64,000 nt of DNA from contig NZ_NISI01000001.1 in assembly GCF_002205845.1 (NCBI RefSeq), positions 744,001 to 808,000 on the forward strand, written 5' to 3'. Every line of letters begins with the position of its first letter. Position 1 is the stretch's first letter. The notes beneath the pieces were generated by a model. It ran no database searches, had not been told where the DNA came from, and saw nothing but the letters and a program-made list of their open reading frames with translations. The DNA is from Roseateles puraquae (GTDB lineage: Bacteria > Pseudomonadota > Gammaproteobacteria > Burkholderiales > Burkholderiaceae_C). Of the stretch, positions 31,300 to 47,533 are shown piece by piece. The position numbers and the translations under genes were made by a program.

Positions 31300-32085
31300 T
31301 CAGCCGAAGCGACCGGTGATGTAGTCCTCGGTGTCCTTGCGCTTGGGCTTCATGAAGAGGTCGGCTGTGGGGCCGAACTCGATCAGGTCGCCCAGGTACA
31401 TGTAGGCCGTGTAGTCGGAGCAGCGCGCAGCCTGCTGCATGTTGTGGGTCACGATGGCCACGGTGTAGTCACTCTTGAGCTCGTGGATGAGCTCTTCGAT
31501 CTTGCCGGTGGAGATCGGGTCCAGTGCCGAGCAGGGCTCGTCCAGCAGCAGCACTTCGGGCTTGATCGCAATGCCACGGGCGATGCACAGCCGCTGCTGC
31601 TGACCGCCGGAGAGGCCGGCACCGCTCTGGTTGAGCTTGTCCTTCACTTCGGTCCACAGCGCGGCCTTCTTGAGGGCCCATTCGACGCGCTCATCCATCT
31701 CCACGCGCGGCAGCGTCTCGAACAGGCGCACGCCGAAGGCGATGTTGTCGTAGATGGACATCGGGAAGGGCGTGGGCTTCTGGAAGACCATGCCGACCTT
31801 GGCGCGGATCAGCGAGACGTCATCCTTGCTGGCGAGGATGTTCTCGCCGTCCAGCAGGATCTCGCCTTCGGCACGCTGTTCGGGGTAGAGCTCGAACATG
31901 CGGTTGAGCGTGCGCAGCAGCGTGCTCTTGCCACAACCCGACGGGCCGATGAAGGCGGTGACCTTCTTCTCGGGGATGTCGAGGTTGATGTTCTTCAGGG
32001 CGTGGAAGTTGCCGTAATAGAAGTTCAGGTTGCGCACCGAGAGCTTGGCGCGCTCGCCCACGGGCGTTTCGACTTTGGCGTCCAT
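31300..32085 (-). CDS. pstB: PstB, phosphate ABC transporter ATPase
   Basis: ATP-binding subunit of the high-affinity phosphate importer. The 261-residue protein has Walker [13 protein letters not shown] (about 52-63), the ABC signature [14 protein letters not shown], Walker [14 protein letters not shown] and the switch histidine in [26 protein letters not shown] near the C terminus is typical of PstB. The ATG at 32085 is 12 bp from the pstA stop. Confidence 0.97.
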   Translation of the reverse strand: MDAKVETPVGERAKLSVRNLNFYYGNFHALKNINLDIPEKKVTAFIGPSGCGKSTLLRTLNRMFELYPEQRAEGEILLDGENILASKDDVSLIRAKVGMVFQKPTPFPMSIYDNIAFGVRLFETLPRVEMDERVEWALKKAALWTEVKDKLNQSGAGLSGGQQQRLCIARGIAIKPEVLLLDEPCSALDPISTGKIEELIHELKSDYTVAIVTHNMQQAARCSDYTAYMYLGDLIEFGPTADLFMKPKRKDTEDYITGRFG

Positions 32086-32097
32086 GAAAGCGGTTCC

Positions 32098-32958
32098 TTA
32101 GTGTTTGTTCTTGAAGAGCACGCGGGCCAGGATGTTCAGCATCAGCACGCCCACGGTGATCAGGAAGACGCCGGCCCACGCCAGCTTCTGCCAGTTCTCG
32201 TAGGGGCTCATCGCGAACTTGAAGATCGTGACCGGCAGGCTGGCCATGGGCGAGCTGAGGTCGCTCGTCCAGAACTGGTTGGACAGGGCCGTGAACAGCA
32301 AAGGCGCCGTCTCGCCCGACACCCGCGCCAGGGCCAGCAGGATGCCGGTGATGACGCCGGCGCGAGCCGCCTTGAGCGTGATGGACAGAATGACCTTCCA
32401 CTTCGGCGTGCCCAGCGCGTAGGCCGCCTCGCGCAGTGCGTTGGGCACCAGGCTCAGCATGTTCTCGGTCGTGCGGATGACCACGGGGATGACCAGCAGC
32501 GCCAGGGCCAGCGAGCCCGCAAAGCCCGAGAAGGTCTTGAACTTGGCCACCACCACCGCGTAGACGAACAGGCCGACCACGATGGAGGGTGCCGACAGCA
32601 GGATGTCGTTGATGAAACGCACCGCGCTGCCGAGCCAGGTCTTCTGGCCGTACTCGGCAAGGTACACGCCGGCCAGGATGCCCACCGGCGTGCCGACCAG
32701 CGTGGCCAGGCCCACCATCACGAAGCTGCCGAAGATCGCGTTGGCCAGGCCACCGCCCTCGCCCTGCGGCGGCGGCGTCATCTGGGTGAAGGTGGCCAGG
32801 CTCAGGCCGCCGATGCCGAGATAGATGGTCTCGAACAAGATCCAGATCAGCCAGAACACACCGAAGGCCATGGCCCCCAGCGACAAGGTCAGCGCCACCG
32901 CGTTCACGCGCTTGCGCTTGGCATGCATGGCCAGGCGGCCCGCGTCAAGTTGGCTCAT
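32098..32958 (-). CDS. pstA: PstA, phosphate ABC transporter permease
   Basis: Inner-membrane permease of 286 residues with six predicted helices; the ABC permease coupling loop contains [19 protein letters not shown], and LPNAL-type and TENML segments fit PstA. The ATG overlaps the pstC stop by 4 bp (ATGA), so the two permeases are translationally coupled and should be made in equal amounts. Confidence 0.95.
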   Translation of the reverse strand: MSQLDAGRLAMHAKRKRVNAVALTLSLGAMAFGVFWLIWILFETIYLGIGGLSLATFTQMTPPPQGEGGGLANAIFGSFVMVGLATLVGTPVGILAGVYLAEYGQKTWLGSAVRFINDILLSAPSIVVGLFVYAVVVAKFKTFSGFAGSLALALLVIPVVIRTTENMLSLVPNALREAAYALGTPKWKVILSITLKAARAGVITGILLALARVSGETAPLLFTALSNQFWTSDLSSPMASLPVTIFKFAMSPYENWQKLAWAGVFLITVGVLMLNILARVLFKNKH

Positions 32959-33977
32959 GAACGGGCTCCTTCGCCCTTCTTCAGGCGTGCGAGCAGCAGC
33001 TTGGAGATGGACAGCACGATGAAGGTGATGAGGAAAAGGACCAGGCCGAGGTACATCAGCGAGGCCTGGTGCAGGCCCTCGCCGGCTTCGGCGAACTCAT
33101 TGGCCAGCGCGGAGGTGATGCTGTTGGCGGCTTCGAAGACCGACAGCGAGCTCAGCTGGTTCATGTTGCCGATCACGAAGGTGACCGCCATCGTCTCGCC
33201 CAACGCGCGCCCGAGGCCCAGCATGATGCCGCCGACCACGCCCGTCTTGGTATAGGGCAGCACCACGCGCGAAACGACCTCCCAGGTCGTCGCGCCCAAC
33301 CCGTAGGCCGATTCCTTCAGCATGGGCGGCGTGACCTCGAAGACGTCGCGCATCACCGACGCGATGAAGGGGATGATCATGATCGCCAGGATGATGCCGG
33401 CCGACAGGATGCCGATGCCCACGGGCGGGCCCGAGAACAGCGCGCCGAGATACGGCACCCCACCAAACATCGCCTGCAGCGGCTGCTGCACGAAGGTGGC
33501 GAGGATGGGCCCGAACACCAGCAGGCCCCACATGCCGTACACGATGGACGGCACGGCCGCCAGCAGCTCGATGGCGATGCCCAGCGGGCGCTTGAGCCAG
33601 CTGGGCGAGAGTTCGGTCAGGAAGATCGCAATGCCAAAGCTCACCGGCACGGCAATGATCAGCGCGATGAAGGAGCTGGCCAGCGTCCCGTAGATCATCA
33701 CGAGGCCGCCGAACTTCTCTTGCACCGGGTCCCATTCCGCGCTGGTGAGGAAACCCAGGCCGAAGGCCTGCAGTGCGGGTGCGGCACCGATGATGAGGGA
33801 GGCGATGATGCCCACCATCAAGGCCAGCGTGAGCCAGGCGGCACCTTGCGACAGCGCGGCAAACAGCGCATCGGCCCAGGGGGCCACGCGGCGGCGCGGA
33901 GGTTGCGGTTTCATCGAATGCGGCTGAGGTTCGCTGCGATCGGCATCGCGGCTGTCGGCGGGGAGTATGGCGGCCAA
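32955..33977 (-). CDS. pstC: PstC, phosphate ABC transporter permease
   Basis: Inner-membrane permease of 340 residues with a cytoplasmic N-terminal extension and six helices; the coupling loop has [20 protein letters not shown], and [20 protein letters not shown] lies just before it. The listed start is a TTG with GGAGG five bases upstream; an ATG at 33914 ([10 protein letters not shown]) would remove 21 residues but has no visible ribosome site. A hairpin separates it from pstS. Confidence 0.93.
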   Translation of the reverse strand: MAAILPADSRDADRSEPQPHSMKPQPPRRRVAPWADALFAALSQGAAWLTLALMVGIIASLIIGAAPALQAFGLGFLTSAEWDPVQEKFGGLVMIYGTLASSFIALIIAVPVSFGIAIFLTELSPSWLKRPLGIAIELLAAVPSIVYGMWGLLVFGPILATFVQQPLQAMFGGVPYLGALFSGPPVGIGILSAGIILAIMIIPFIASVMRDVFEVTPPMLKESAYGLGATTWEVVSRVVLPYTKTGVVGGIMLGLGRALGETMAVTFVIGNMNQLSSLSVFEAANSITSALANEFAEAGEGLHQASLMYLGLVLFLITFIVLSISKLLLARLKKGEGARS

Positions 33978-34026
33978 GGAACCTCCGAAAAGGTCAGGTC
34001 AGGAAATGCGGCGCCACCTGTGCCAA

Positions 34027-34046
34027 GGCCCGGCGAGTGCCGGGCC
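34027..34046 (-). promoter_or_regulatory. Hairpin between pstS and pstC
   Basis: A perfect 8-bp stem GGCCCGGC/GCCGGGCC with a 4-nt loop, about 25 bp after the pstS stop and without a U-tract. Such intercistronic hairpins often stabilise or attenuate so that the binding protein is made in excess over the permeases. Confidence 0.55.
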
Positions 34047-34069
34047 ATGGCCGGATCAGCGCCCGGGGA

Positions 34070-35119
34070 TCACTTGTAGGCGATGGCCTTGCCGGCGGTG
34101 TCCTTGATCTGGTCGGCCCACTGCTTGCGCACCAGGTCCTTCACGCTCGCGGGCAGCGGCACGTAGTCGAGGTCGTCGGCCATCTTGTCACCGTTGACGT
34201 AGGCCCACTCGAAGAACTTGAGCGCGGCGCTGGCGTTGGCGGCCTTGTCCTGCGACTTGTACATCAGGATGTAGGTCGGGTTGGTCAGGGGCCAGGCGGT
34301 CTTGCCGGGTTGGTCGGTCGTGATCTGGTAGAAGGTCTTGTTCCAGTCGGCACCAGCGGCGGCGGCCTTGAAGGCGTCATCGCTCGGGTTCACCCACTGG
34401 CCGTCCTTGTTCTTCAGCTGAACGAACGTCATCTTGTTCTGCTTGACGTAGGCGTACTCAACGTAGCCGATCGAGTTCGGCAGACGCTGCACGAAGGCGG
34501 CCACGCCCTCGTTGCCCTTGCCGGCCGTACCGGCCAGCCACTTCACCGTGGTGCCTTCACCGACCTTTTCCTTCCACTCGGGGCTGACCTTGGACAGGTA
34601 GTTCGTGAAGATGAAGGTGGTGCCAGAGCCGTCAGCGCGGGCCACCGGAGCGATGGCGGCATCGGGCAGCGGCACGCCGGGGTTCAGCGCGGTCAGGGCC
34701 GGGTCGTTCCACTTGGTGATCTTGCCGAGGTAGATGTCGGCGAGGGCCTGGCCCGTCAGCTTGACCTGACCCGGGTTGATGCCCTTGATGTTGATGACGG
34801 GCACCACGCCGCCAATCACCGTCGGGAACTGCACCAGGCCGTCCTTGGCCAGTTCTTCGTCCTTCAGCGGCATGTCCGAGGCGCCGAAGTCCACCGTCTT
34901 GGCCTTGATCTGGCGGATGCCGGCACCCGAGCCGACCGACTGGTAGTTGATGCGGGCGCCCGTGGCCTTGTTGTAGGCGTCGGCCCACTTGGCGTAGATC
35001 GGCGCCGGGAAGGTGGCGCCGGCACCGGTCACATCCTGTGCCTGGGCGGCGGAGACGCCGAACAGACCCGCCACGGAAGCGGCGAGCGCGAGGGACTTGC
35101 TGACCTGGACAAAGTTCAT
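34070..35119 (-). CDS. pstS: PstS, periplasmic phosphate-binding protein
   Basis: High-affinity phosphate receptor of the Pst importer. The 349-residue protein has a signal peptide (MNFVQVSKSLALAASVAG, cleavage near AAQA), then DVTGAGATFPAPIYAKWAD, YQSVGSGAGIRQI and DFGASDMPL, which hold phosphate-binding residues, and RADGSGTTFIFTNYLS. I chose the ATG at 35119 (GGAAGG upstream) over an upstream extension because the signal peptide starts there. It is the first gene of pstSCAB-phoU-phoB-phoR and has a Pho-box promoter. Confidence 0.97.
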   Translation of the reverse strand: MNFVQVSKSLALAASVAGLFGVSAAQAQDVTGAGATFPAPIYAKWADAYNKATGARINYQSVGSGAGIRQIKAKTVDFGASDMPLKDEELAKDGLVQFPTVIGGVVPVINIKGINPGQVKLTGQALADIYLGKITKWNDPALTALNPGVPLPDAAIAPVARADGSGTTFIFTNYLSKVSPEWKEKVGEGTTVKWLAGTAGKGNEGVAAFVQRLPNSIGYVEYAYVKQNKMTFVQLKNKDGQWVNPSDDAFKAAAAGADWNKTFYQITTDQPGKTAWPLTNPTYILMYKSQDKAANASAALKFFEWAYVNGDKMADDLDYVPLPASVKDLVRKQWADQIKDTAGKAIAYK

Positions 35120-35159
35120 CTGAAACACCTTCCGCTGAGCGGTTTTGACGACGTCCGCC

Positions 35160-35204
35160 ATCCTAGGGAGGCTTTGTGACGATTCGGTGACTTGGCCGTC
35201 ACAA
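35160..35204 (-). promoter_or_regulatory. Pho-box promoter of pstS
   Basis: On the minus strand, AAGTCAC-CGAA-TCGTCAC (35193-35176) forms two 7-bp units repeated at 11-bp spacing like the PhoB consensus CTGTCAT repeats, and a weaker third unit TTGTGAC precedes them (35204-35198). The last unit ends exactly 10 bp before TAGGAT (35165-35160), a good -10. No -35 is seen, as expected for a PhoB-dependent promoter. Confidence 0.65.
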
Positions 35205-35274
35205 AACGGTTCTTCCTAACCCCGGCGCCCGAAGGGAATGGCTCGACCGATGGGTCTCGCCGCCGTTTATGACA

Positions 35275-35320
35275 TTGTCATTTTTCCCTTCATGCGATTG
35301 TCATCTTGGGTTTCTAGAGT
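35275..35320 (+). promoter_or_regulatory. Pho-box promoter of the FAS1 lipoprotein gene
   Basis: On the plus strand, CCTTCAT-GCGA-TTGTCAT (35287-35304) repeats at 11 bp; another TTGTCAT lies at 35275-35281, 12 bp upstream of the first unit. TAGAGT (35315-35320) follows exactly 10 bp after the last unit. The layout is the same as at pstS and better matched to the CTGTCAT consensus. Confidence 0.65.
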
Positions 35321-35359
35321 GCGCCGCACGAACTTTCAACCCCACTCGGAGTGCACCCC

Positions 35360-35839
35360 ATGATTCGTCGTACGTCGCTGATGGCCCTGGCTGCCGCGGC
35401 GCTGCTGGCCGCCTGCGCCACCACGCCCGCCCCGGCGCCCCTGACAGACACCCTGGCCCGCGACCCGCAGCTCAGCACGTTCAACCGCCTGGTGGCGCAA
35501 GCGGGGCTGGCTGACGAACTGCGCACGGCCGGCGCGCTGACGGTGTTCGCACCGAGCGACGAGGCCTTCAAGGCCGTGCCCGCCAAAACGATGGAAGCCC
35601 TGGCGGCCGACCCGGCGCAGCTGAAGGCGGTCCTGGCGTATCACATCATCGACGGCCGCGTGACCGCCGCTGACGTCAAGCCGGGCGCCGCCAAGACGCG
35701 CCAGGGCGCTTCGCTGGCCCTGGCCAAGGCGGGCAGCTTCGTGACGGTGGACGATGCCGTCGTCCAGCAGGCCGACGTGGTCGCCACCAATGGCGTGGCT
35801 CATGTGATCGACCGCGTGCTGATGCCGCCGAAGAAGTAA
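35360..35839 (+). CDS. FAS1 (fasciclin) domain lipoprotein
   Basis: A 159-residue surface or periplasmic lipoprotein. The ATG at 35360 is used (GGAG upstream; a GTG nine bases earlier is possible). The N terminus is a lipoprotein signal with lipobox LAAC (about residue 18). The rest is one FAS1 domain: FNRLVAQAGLADELRT, the H1 motif LTVFAPSDEAFKAVP, LKAVLAYHIIDGRV and the H2 motif ATNGVAHVIDRVLMPP. FAS1 proteins act in adhesion or as extracellular binding modules. The Pho-box promoter suggests phosphate-starvation expression. Confidence 0.92.
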   Translation: MIRRTSLMALAAAALLAACATTPAPAPLTDTLARDPQLSTFNRLVAQAGLADELRTAGALTVFAPSDEAFKAVPAKTMEALAADPAQLKAVLAYHIIDGRVTAADVKPGAAKTRQGASLALAKAGSFVTVDDAVVQQADVVATNGVAHVIDRVLMPPKK

Positions 35840-35870
35840 GCACGGCGTCCTCGCCCGACATCACCCAGCA

Positions 35871-35894
35871 AAAGGCCGCCCGAGGGCGGCCTTT
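35871..35894. terminator. Bidirectional terminator between FAS1 gene and glmM
   Basis: A 10-bp perfect stem AAAGGCCGCC/GGCGGCCTTT with a CGAG loop; A-rich on the left side and T-rich on the right, so it can work for both converging genes. Confidence 0.85.
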
Positions 35895-35912
35895 GTCATC
35901 GGCGGGCCTCGA

Positions 35913-37244
35913 TCAGGCCGCGACCGCGTCGGCGAGGCGGCGTGCGCAACGCTGCGCGAGGTCCGCGTCGGATGCTTCCACCATCACGCGCAGCAGGGGC
36001 TCCGTACCCGATGCTCGAATGAGCACCCGGCCCCGGTCGCCCAGTTCAGCCGTCACCGCCGCCTGGGCTTCTGCCAGGCCGGTGCTGTTCTTCCAGTCCT
36101 GGCCCGGCTGCAGGCGCACGTTGATCAGGGTCTGCGGAAAGAGATCCACCCCCTGCAGCTGCTCGGCGAGGCTGCGCCCGCTGCGGCAGACCGACTGGAG
36201 CACCAGCAAGGCGCTGACGATGCCGTCGCCCGTGGTGTGCTTGTCCAGGGCCAGCAGGTGCCCGGAACCTTCGCCGCCGAGCTGCCAGCCCCGGGCCGCC
36301 AACTCTTCAAGCACGTAACGGTCACCCACCTTGGCGCGCACGAACTCGACATCCCGCGCCCGCAGCGCCAGCTCCACCGCCATGTTGGTCATCAGCGTGC
36401 CCACCGCACCCGGGACGCGCGCGCCCTGGCTCAAGCGGTCGGCCACCATGACGTAGAGCAGTTCATCGCCGTTGTAGAGGCGCCCGCTGGCGTCCACGAG
36501 CTGCAGCCGGTCGGCATCGCCGTCCAGCGCCACGCCGTAGTCGGCCCCATGGGCCTTGACGGCCTCCACCAGCGCGCCCGGCGAGGTCGCACCGAAGCCG
36601 GCATTGATGTTGAAGCCGTCAGGCTTGCAGCCAATGGCGATCACTTCGGCGCCCAGCTCATGGAACACATCCGGCGCCACGTGATAGGCCGCGCCGTGGG
36701 CCGCATCGACGACGATCTTCAGGCCCTTGAGGGTCAGGTCCGAGCCGAAGCTGTTCTTGCAGAACTCGATGTAGCGGCCTCGCGCATCTTCCAGGCGCTT
36801 GGCGCGGCCGAGGCTGGCGGAGTCGACCCACTGCGGCGCTTCCTCCAGCGCGGCTTCGACGGCCAGTTCCCACGCATCCGGCAACTTCTCGCCCTTGGCG
36901 GAGAAGAACTTGATGCCGTTGTCGGCGAAGGCGTTGTGCGAGGCGCTGATGACGACACCCAGGTCCTGGCGAAGTGCGCGCGTCAGGTAGGCCACGCCCG
37001 GCGTGGGCAGCGGGCCCGTCAGCAGCACGTTGACGCCGGCCGACGCGAAGCCCGCCTCCAGGGCCGACTCGATCATGTAGCCAGAAATCCGGGTGTCCTT
37101 GCCGATCAGGACCGTCGGGCGCTTGGCCGACTGGCGGAGCACGCGGCCTACCGCGTGGCCCAGGCGCAGCATGAAGTCGGGGGTGATGGGGGCCTGGCCG
37201 ACCGTGCCGCGGATGCCGTCGGTGCCAAAGTACTTGCGGCTCAT
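35913..37244 (-). CDS. glmM: Phosphoglucosamine mutase
   Basis: Converts glucosamine-6-phosphate to glucosamine-1-phosphate for peptidoglycan and LPS. The 443-residue protein starts [13 protein letters not shown] (upstream extension rejected), has the phosphoserine loop [14 protein letters not shown] (Ser near residue 101), the metal-binding DGDADR, and [17 protein letters not shown] and [15 protein letters not shown] for sugar and phosphate binding. It follows folP by 13 bp. Confidence 0.97.
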   Translation of the reverse strand: MSRKYFGTDGIRGTVGQAPITPDFMLRLGHAVGRVLRQSAKRPTVLIGKDTRISGYMIESALEAGFASAGVNVLLTGPLPTPGVAYLTRALRQDLGVVISASHNAFADNGIKFFSAKGEKLPDAWELAVEAALEEAPQWVDSASLGRAKRLEDARGRYIEFCKNSFGSDLTLKGLKIVVDAAHGAAYHVAPDVFHELGAEVIAIGCKPDGFNINAGFGATSPGALVEAVKAHGADYGVALDGDADRLQLVDASGRLYNGDELLYVMVADRLSQGARVPGAVGTLMTNMAVELALRARDVEFVRAKVGDRYVLEELAARGWQLGGEGSGHLLALDKHTTGDGIVSALLVLQSVCRSGRSLAEQLQGVDLFPQTLINVRLQPGQDWKNSTGLAEAQAAVTAELGDRGRVLIRASGTEPLLRVMVEASDADLAQRCARRLADAVAA

Positions 37245-37257
37245 CGAGCTCTTCCTC

Positions 37258-38100
37258 TTATTCAATCGCCGGAATTGTCGCCGCATCCACGGCGGCCCAG
37301 ACCTTCAAGGCGTCCACCGTGGCGGGGACATCGTGCACCCGCAGGATGCGCGCCCCCGCAGCCACGGCGCGCAGGCCTGCCGCCAGGCTGGCCGCGAGCC
37401 GCTGATGCACCGGTCGGCCAGTGATGTCGCCCAGCGCGCGCTTGCGAGACCAGCCCACCAGCAACGGATAACCCAGTTCAGCCAACTGCTGTTGGCCAGC
37501 GAGCAACCGCAGGTTGTGCTCGGCCTGCTTGGCAAAGCCGTAGCCCGGATCGAGCGCGATGGCCTGCGCCGGAATGCCGGCCGCTTGCGCCGCCTGGGCG
37601 CGTGCAACGAGGAAGCCGCGCACGTTGGCCACGACATCGTCGTACTGGGCCAAATCCATCATCGAGGCAGGTTCGCCACGCATGTGCATCAGGCAGACCC
37701 CCGCGCCCGTGCCTGCCACCGCCTCCAACGCCCCCGGGCGCTGCAGGGCTTGCACGTCGTTGATGATGTCCACGCCCGCCGCCAGCGCGCGCCGCATGAT
37801 CTCGGGCTTGTACGTGTCCACCGAGACAGGCACACCGAGGGTGACGGCCGCGGCGATGACCTCCGCGATGCGCCCCCACTCGGCCTCGGCATCGACATGT
37901 GGCGCCCCGGGGCGGGTGGACTCGCCGCCGATGTCCAGGATGTCGGCGCCTTCGCTCACCAGGCGTTCGCAGTGGGCGATCGCCGCGCGCCGGTCATCGT
38001 GATGGCCGCCGTCGGAGAACGAGTCAGGCGTCACGTTCACGATACCCATCACGCGCGGACGGCTGAGGTCGATGGAGAAACGCCGGGTCTGCCAATGCAT
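37258..38100 (-). CDS. folP: Dihydropteroate synthase
   Basis: Condenses pterin pyrophosphate with p-aminobenzoate in folate synthesis; target of sulfonamides. The 280-residue protein starts [19 protein letters not shown], chosen over a 51-residue extension because the fold begins here. It has [27 protein letters not shown] and [11 protein letters not shown] loops of the family and a C-terminal [12 protein letters not shown]. It sits in the conserved ftsH-folP-glmM order. Confidence 0.96.
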   Translation of the reverse strand: MHWQTRRFSIDLSRPRVMGIVNVTPDSFSDGGHHDDRRAAIAHCERLVSEGADILDIGGESTRPGAPHVDAEAEWGRIAEVIAAAVTLGVPVSVDTYKPEIMRRALAAGVDIINDVQALQRPGALEAVAGTGAGVCLMHMRGEPASMMDLAQYDDVVANVRGFLVARAQAAQAAGIPAQAIALDPGYGFAKQAEHNLRLLAGQQQLAELGYPLLVGWSRKRALGDITGRPVHQRLAASLAAGLRAVAAGARILRVHDVPATVDALKVWAAVDAATIPAIE

Positions 38101-38121
38101 GGAGGTCTTGTGGAATGGACA

Positions 38122-38147
38122 ACGGGCCCGGTGGTTGCCGGGCCCGT
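38122..38147 (-). terminator. Hairpin between ftsH and folP
   Basis: A 10-bp perfect stem ACGGGCCCGG/CCGGGCCCGT with a TGGTTG loop, just after the ftsH stop on the minus strand. No U-tract follows; it is more likely a partial terminator or mRNA stabiliser. Confidence 0.5.
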
Positions 38148-38164
38148 CAGGGGTGGGGGAAGGA

Positions 38165-40063
<1,899 letters not shown>

Positions 40064-40148
40064 TGCGACTCCTTGGCCCTGATGGCCCAGCGCGGGTTTC
40101 AGGACTGTGGGGGCGATTTTAGGGTCGGCAAGGGGTCAACCCCTGTAA

Positions 40149-40850
40149 TCACCGGTTTTTCAATCCGAGGCCGACCAAGAATGTCTCGGAAGACCGTTCC
40201 CGGGAGGCCTTGGGCTTGAAGGGCTTGACGGTCTTGAAGTGGGCCTTGAAAAGGGCCACCAGCTCGTTGTAGCCGCTGCCATGGAAGACCTTGGCCACCA
40301 GCGCCCCATCGGGCTTGAGGTGGTGGCTGGCGAAATCCACCGCCAACTCGATCAGGTTGGCCACGCGCGCCGAGTCGGTCACGGAGATGCCAGACAGATT
40401 GGGCGCCATGTCAGACACCACCACATCCACGGGCCGCCCGGCCAGGGCCGCTTCCAGTTGGGCCAGCACGGCGTCCTCCTGGAAATCTCCCTGGATGAAC
40501 TGCACGCCCTCGATGGGCTCGAACTCGAGCAGGTCTAGCGCAATGATGGTGCCGTTGAGCTGGCCCACCGCTGCACCGCCCTGCCCGGCCTCCTTAGGTG
40601 CGAACTTGCGCCGCAGGTACTGGCTCCAGGCCCCAGGGGTCGCGCCGAGGTCGACGACCACCTGGCCCGGGCGGATCAGCTTGAGCTCCTCGTCGATTTC
40701 CTTGAGCTTGTAGGCCGCCCGCGAGCGGTAACCGTCCTTCTGAGCCTGCTGGACGTAAGGATCCGAGACATGGTTGTTCAACCAAGCCTTGTTGAGTTTC
40801 TTGCTCTTTGTTTGAGTTTTCACATGCGTATTAGAAGGGACAACCGGCAT
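40149..40850 (-). CDS. rlmE: 23S rRNA 2'-O-methyltransferase RlmE (FtsJ)
   Basis: Methylates U2552 of 23S rRNA, a late step of large-subunit assembly. Landmarks: [35 protein letters not shown], the SAM motif [31 protein letters not shown] and the C-terminal [16 protein letters not shown]. The ATG at 40850 is listed; a GTG at 40823 gives an N terminus closer to family length, and neither has a clear ribosome site. It is divergent from yhbY and upstream of ftsH, the usual order. Confidence 0.94.
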   Translation of the reverse strand: MPVVPSNTHVKTQTKSKKLNKAWLNNHVSDPYVQQAQKDGYRSRAAYKLKEIDEELKLIRPGQVVVDLGATPGAWSQYLRRKFAPKEAGQGGAAVGQLNGTIIALDLLEFEPIEGVQFIQGDFQEDAVLAQLEAALAGRPVDVVVSDMAPNLSGISVTDSARVANLIELAVDFASHHLKPDGALVAKVFHGSGYNELVALFKAHFKTVKPFKPKASRERSSETFLVGLGLKNR

Positions 40851-40926
40851 CGCCGGTTGCGGCAAAGGCTCATGTCGCGCAGCGACGTGAAGGCGCTCCG
40901 CGCCGTGCCGGAGCCATAATTCGAGG

Positions 40927-41403
40927 ATGCCTCAAATCAATCTCACCCCCGCCCAGCGCAAGGAAAAGCGCGCCGATGCCCATCACCTCGACCCGGTCGT
41001 GATGATCGGCGGCGAGGGGCTGACGCCGGCCGTCGTGAAGGAAACCGACGCGGCGCTCAAATCCCACGGCCTGATCAAGGTCCGCGTGCTGGGTGACGAC
41101 CGTGACGCGCGGGAAGCCATGCTGGCCCAGTTGTGCGATGAACTGAATGCAGCGCCTATCCAGCACATCGGCAAGCTGCTGGTGCTGTGGCGCCCCATCC
41201 CCGAGAAGGTCAAGGCCGAGCGCGAAGACGCCCGTCCGGGCCCGCGCGTCGTGAAAATCGTGAAGTTCTCCAAGAGCGGCAATGCGCGGCCGCAGGTCAG
41301 CAAGGTCAAGGTGCTCGGCAACGAGCGCGTGACCCAAGGCGGCGAAATCAAGCGCGCCAAGCGCCGCAAGCCGACCAGCGTCAAGAAGTCTTTCGCAGAC
41401 TGA
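40927..41403 (+). CDS. yhbY: YhbY-family RNA-binding protein (CRM domain)
   Basis: Small RNA-binding protein linked to 50S ribosome assembly. The 158-residue protein has a CRM domain over residues 1-95 ([39 protein letters not shown], and the conserved GKLLVLWRP) and a basic C-terminal extension ending in [17 protein letters not shown], longer than the E. coli protein. A CATAAT at 40915-40920 so close to the ATG would imply an almost leaderless mRNA; this is uncertain. Confidence 0.92.
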   Translation: MPQINLTPAQRKEKRADAHHLDPVVMIGGEGLTPAVVKETDAALKSHGLIKVRVLGDDRDAREAMLAQLCDELNAAPIQHIGKLLVLWRPIPEKVKAEREDARPGPRVVKIVKFSKSGNARPQVSKVKVLGNERVTQGGEIKRAKRRKPTSVKKSFAD

Positions 41404-41824
41404 TCCAGGCCAGGGCCAGCACCGCCAGGCCCTTCACGCCGAAGAACGCGAGCGACACGCCGTGCAAGGCGGCAAATGACGCTACCCCGGTGCCCATCCG
41501 GGCGTCTGCCATCAGCGGCTGCAGGCCGTAATAGCCGGCGATGGTGCAGAACAGCGCCACCATGGGCAGCACCAGGCGCATCGAGAACTGGCTGCCACCG
41601 AGACCTGCTTCAGCGGCATCGCGGGCCAGGCGCCGCTCCAGCAGCATCAACACGAGGCCGAGCGCCAGGCTGACCTGCGCCTCCATTGCAAACACGCGCG
41701 CGACGTAGGCCCCGGCCTGCCCACGCTCCAGCACGGCAAAGGCGCTGGGCGTGGCCACGAAGGCAATGCACAGCAAAAAGCCGCCCCACAGGGCGGCCAG
41801 CAGGGCCTGGAGCCGCGCGAACAT
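41381..41824 (-). CDS. DUF4149 membrane protein
   Basis: A 147-residue inner-membrane protein with four predicted helices. The start region LLAALWGGFLLCIAFVATPSAF and the segment between helices one and two match the DUF4149 family, whose function is not known. The ATG forms TGATG with the greA stop, so it is translationally coupled to greA, a linkage conserved in Burkholderiales. Its end overlaps the 3' end of yhbY by 23 bp on the other strand. Confidence 0.85.
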   Translation of the reverse strand: MFARLQALLAALWGGFLLCIAFVATPSAFAVLERGQAGAYVARVFAMEAQVSLALGLVLMLLERRLARDAAEAGLGGSQFSMRLVLPMVALFCTIAGYYGLQPLMADARMGTGVASFAALHGVSLAFFGVKGLAVLALAWISLRKTS

Positions 41825-42300
41825 CACTCGTAGCGGACGGCGATGATCTCGTAGCGGCGCACGCCGCCCGGCGCCTGCACCTCGGCGGTGTCGCCGGCTT
41901 CCTTGCCGATCAGGGCGCGGGCGATGGGCGAGCCGATGGAGATGCGGCCGAGCTTGATGTCGGCTTCGTCGTCGCCGGTGATCTGGTAGGTGACGGCATT
42001 GCCGCTGTCTTCGTCTTCCAGGTCAACGGTGGCACCGAAGACCACGCGGCCGCCGGCGTCCAGCGTCGCGGGGTCGATGATCTGCGCAACCGAGAGCTTG
42101 CCCTCGATCTCGAGGATGCGGCCTTCGATGAAGCCCTGCTTGTCCTTGGCGGCGTCGTACTCGGCGTTTTCGCTCAGGTCGCCCTGCGCGCGCGCCTCGG
42201 CGATGGCCTGGATGACGGCCGGGCGCTCCACGGTCTTGAGCCGGTGCAGCTCTTCCTTCAGCGCCTCGGCGCCGCGCTTGGTCAGGGGGATGGTGCTCAT
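41824..42300 (-). CDS. greA: Transcript cleavage factor GreA
   Basis: Rescues backtracked RNA polymerase by stimulating transcript cleavage. The 158-residue protein has the N-terminal coiled coil (about 1-75) with the tip acids in the [12 protein letters not shown] segment and the C-terminal FKBP-like domain with [18 protein letters not shown]. The start at 42300 ([14 protein letters not shown]) gives the standard GreA length; a short upstream extension is not used. Confidence 0.96.
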   Translation of the reverse strand: MSTIPLTKRGAEALKEELHRLKTVERPAVIQAIAEARAQGDLSENAEYDAAKDKQGFIEGRILEIEGKLSVAQIIDPATLDAGGRVVFGATVDLEDEDSGNAVTYQITGDDEADIKLGRISIGSPIARALIGKEAGDTAEVQAPGGVRRYEIIAVRYE

Positions 42301-42319
42301 GTCGATTCTTCGCTGGGGC

Positions 42320-42363
42320 AAAAAGAGGCCGCCGCTGCGGCCCGGGCGCTCCCGGGCGGCGGC
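42320..42363 (-). terminator. Intrinsic terminator between carB and greA
   Basis: On the minus strand a GC-rich stem (GCCGCCGC/GCGGCGGC, 42363-42356 with 42335-42328) encloses an inner CCCGGG/CCCGGG hairpin and is followed by CTCTTTTTG. It would end the carB transcript and separate greA. Confidence 0.65.
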
Positions 42364-42386
42364 GGCGGCATCAATGAAGTGAAAGT

Positions 42387-45662
<3,276 letters not shown>

Positions 45663-45683
45663 GGCGGTCTGCGCTCTTGGAAC

Positions 45684-46325
45684 TTAGAGAGTGGCCGTGG
45701 CCAGCTTGGCCCCGAATCCAACGAATAGTGCGCCGACGCCGGCGTTCGCGGTGCTGGCCAGCTTGCGCCGCGCACGGAAAGCGGCGGCCAGGCGGGCGCC
45801 GGCGAAGATCAGCGTCGAGAGGTAGATGAAGCTGAGCACCTGGATGATGGTGCCCAGGATCAGGAAGGTCAGCGCGGGATGCGGATAGGCCGGATCGACG
45901 AACTGGATGAAGAAGCTCAGCAGGAAGGCAATCGCCTTGGGGTTGAGCAGGCTCACCACCAGCGCCTTGCGGAAGGGCTGGCGCGCGTCGACCTGGCGCG
46001 GCGCCTCTTCGGCGGGCGCGTCGCCGCGCCAGGTGGCAAACGCCCCGCGCAGCAACTGCAGGCCGATCCAGCCAAGGTAGACCGCGCCCACCATCTTCAC
46101 GACGAAGAACACCTGGGGGCTGGCCATCAGCAGCGAGGCGCCGCCCGCTGCGGCGGCGGTCATCAGCACGGTGTCACCCACGAACACACCGCAAGCAGCC
46201 GTGTAGCCCGCGCGAACACCGCGCTGCGCCGCGACCGACAGGACGTACAGCGAGTTGGGCCCGGGCAGCAGGATGATGAACACCGCTGCCGCGAAGAAGG
46301 TGCCGAGGTCGGTGATGCCGAACAT
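45684..46325 (-). CDS. leuE: LysE/RhtB-family amino-acid exporter, LeuE type
   Basis: Inner-membrane exporter of 213 residues with six predicted helices, starting MFGITDLGTFFAAAVFIILLPGPNSLYVL, with the family GPNS motif in helix one. AACGVFVGDTVLM and the LLNPKAIAFLLSFFIQF segment, and a C-terminal VGFGAKLATATL, resemble leucine exporter LeuE over the whole length. It lies between carA and carB, 10 bp after carA and 21 bp before carB, a placement seen in Burkholderiales. Confidence 0.88.
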   Translation of the reverse strand: MFGITDLGTFFAAAVFIILLPGPNSLYVLSVAAQRGVRAGYTAACGVFVGDTVLMTAAAAGGASLLMASPQVFFVVKMVGAVYLGWIGLQLLRGAFATWRGDAPAEEAPRQVDARQPFRKALVVSLLNPKAIAFLLSFFIQFVDPAYPHPALTFLILGTIIQVLSFIYLSTLIFAGARLAAAFRARRKLASTANAGVGALFVGFGAKLATATL

Positions 46326-46335
46326 GAGGCCCTCC

Positions 46336-47496
<1,161 letters not shown>

Positions 47497-47533
47497 AGGG
47501 GGTCTCCGCAAGTGGGGCGCGTGCCCAGCATCA

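Noticed and set aside
31288-33255. A 655-codon plus-strand frame opposite pstB and pstA
   Set aside because: Spans two intact minus-strand genes with ABC transporter motifs; low-complexity translation.
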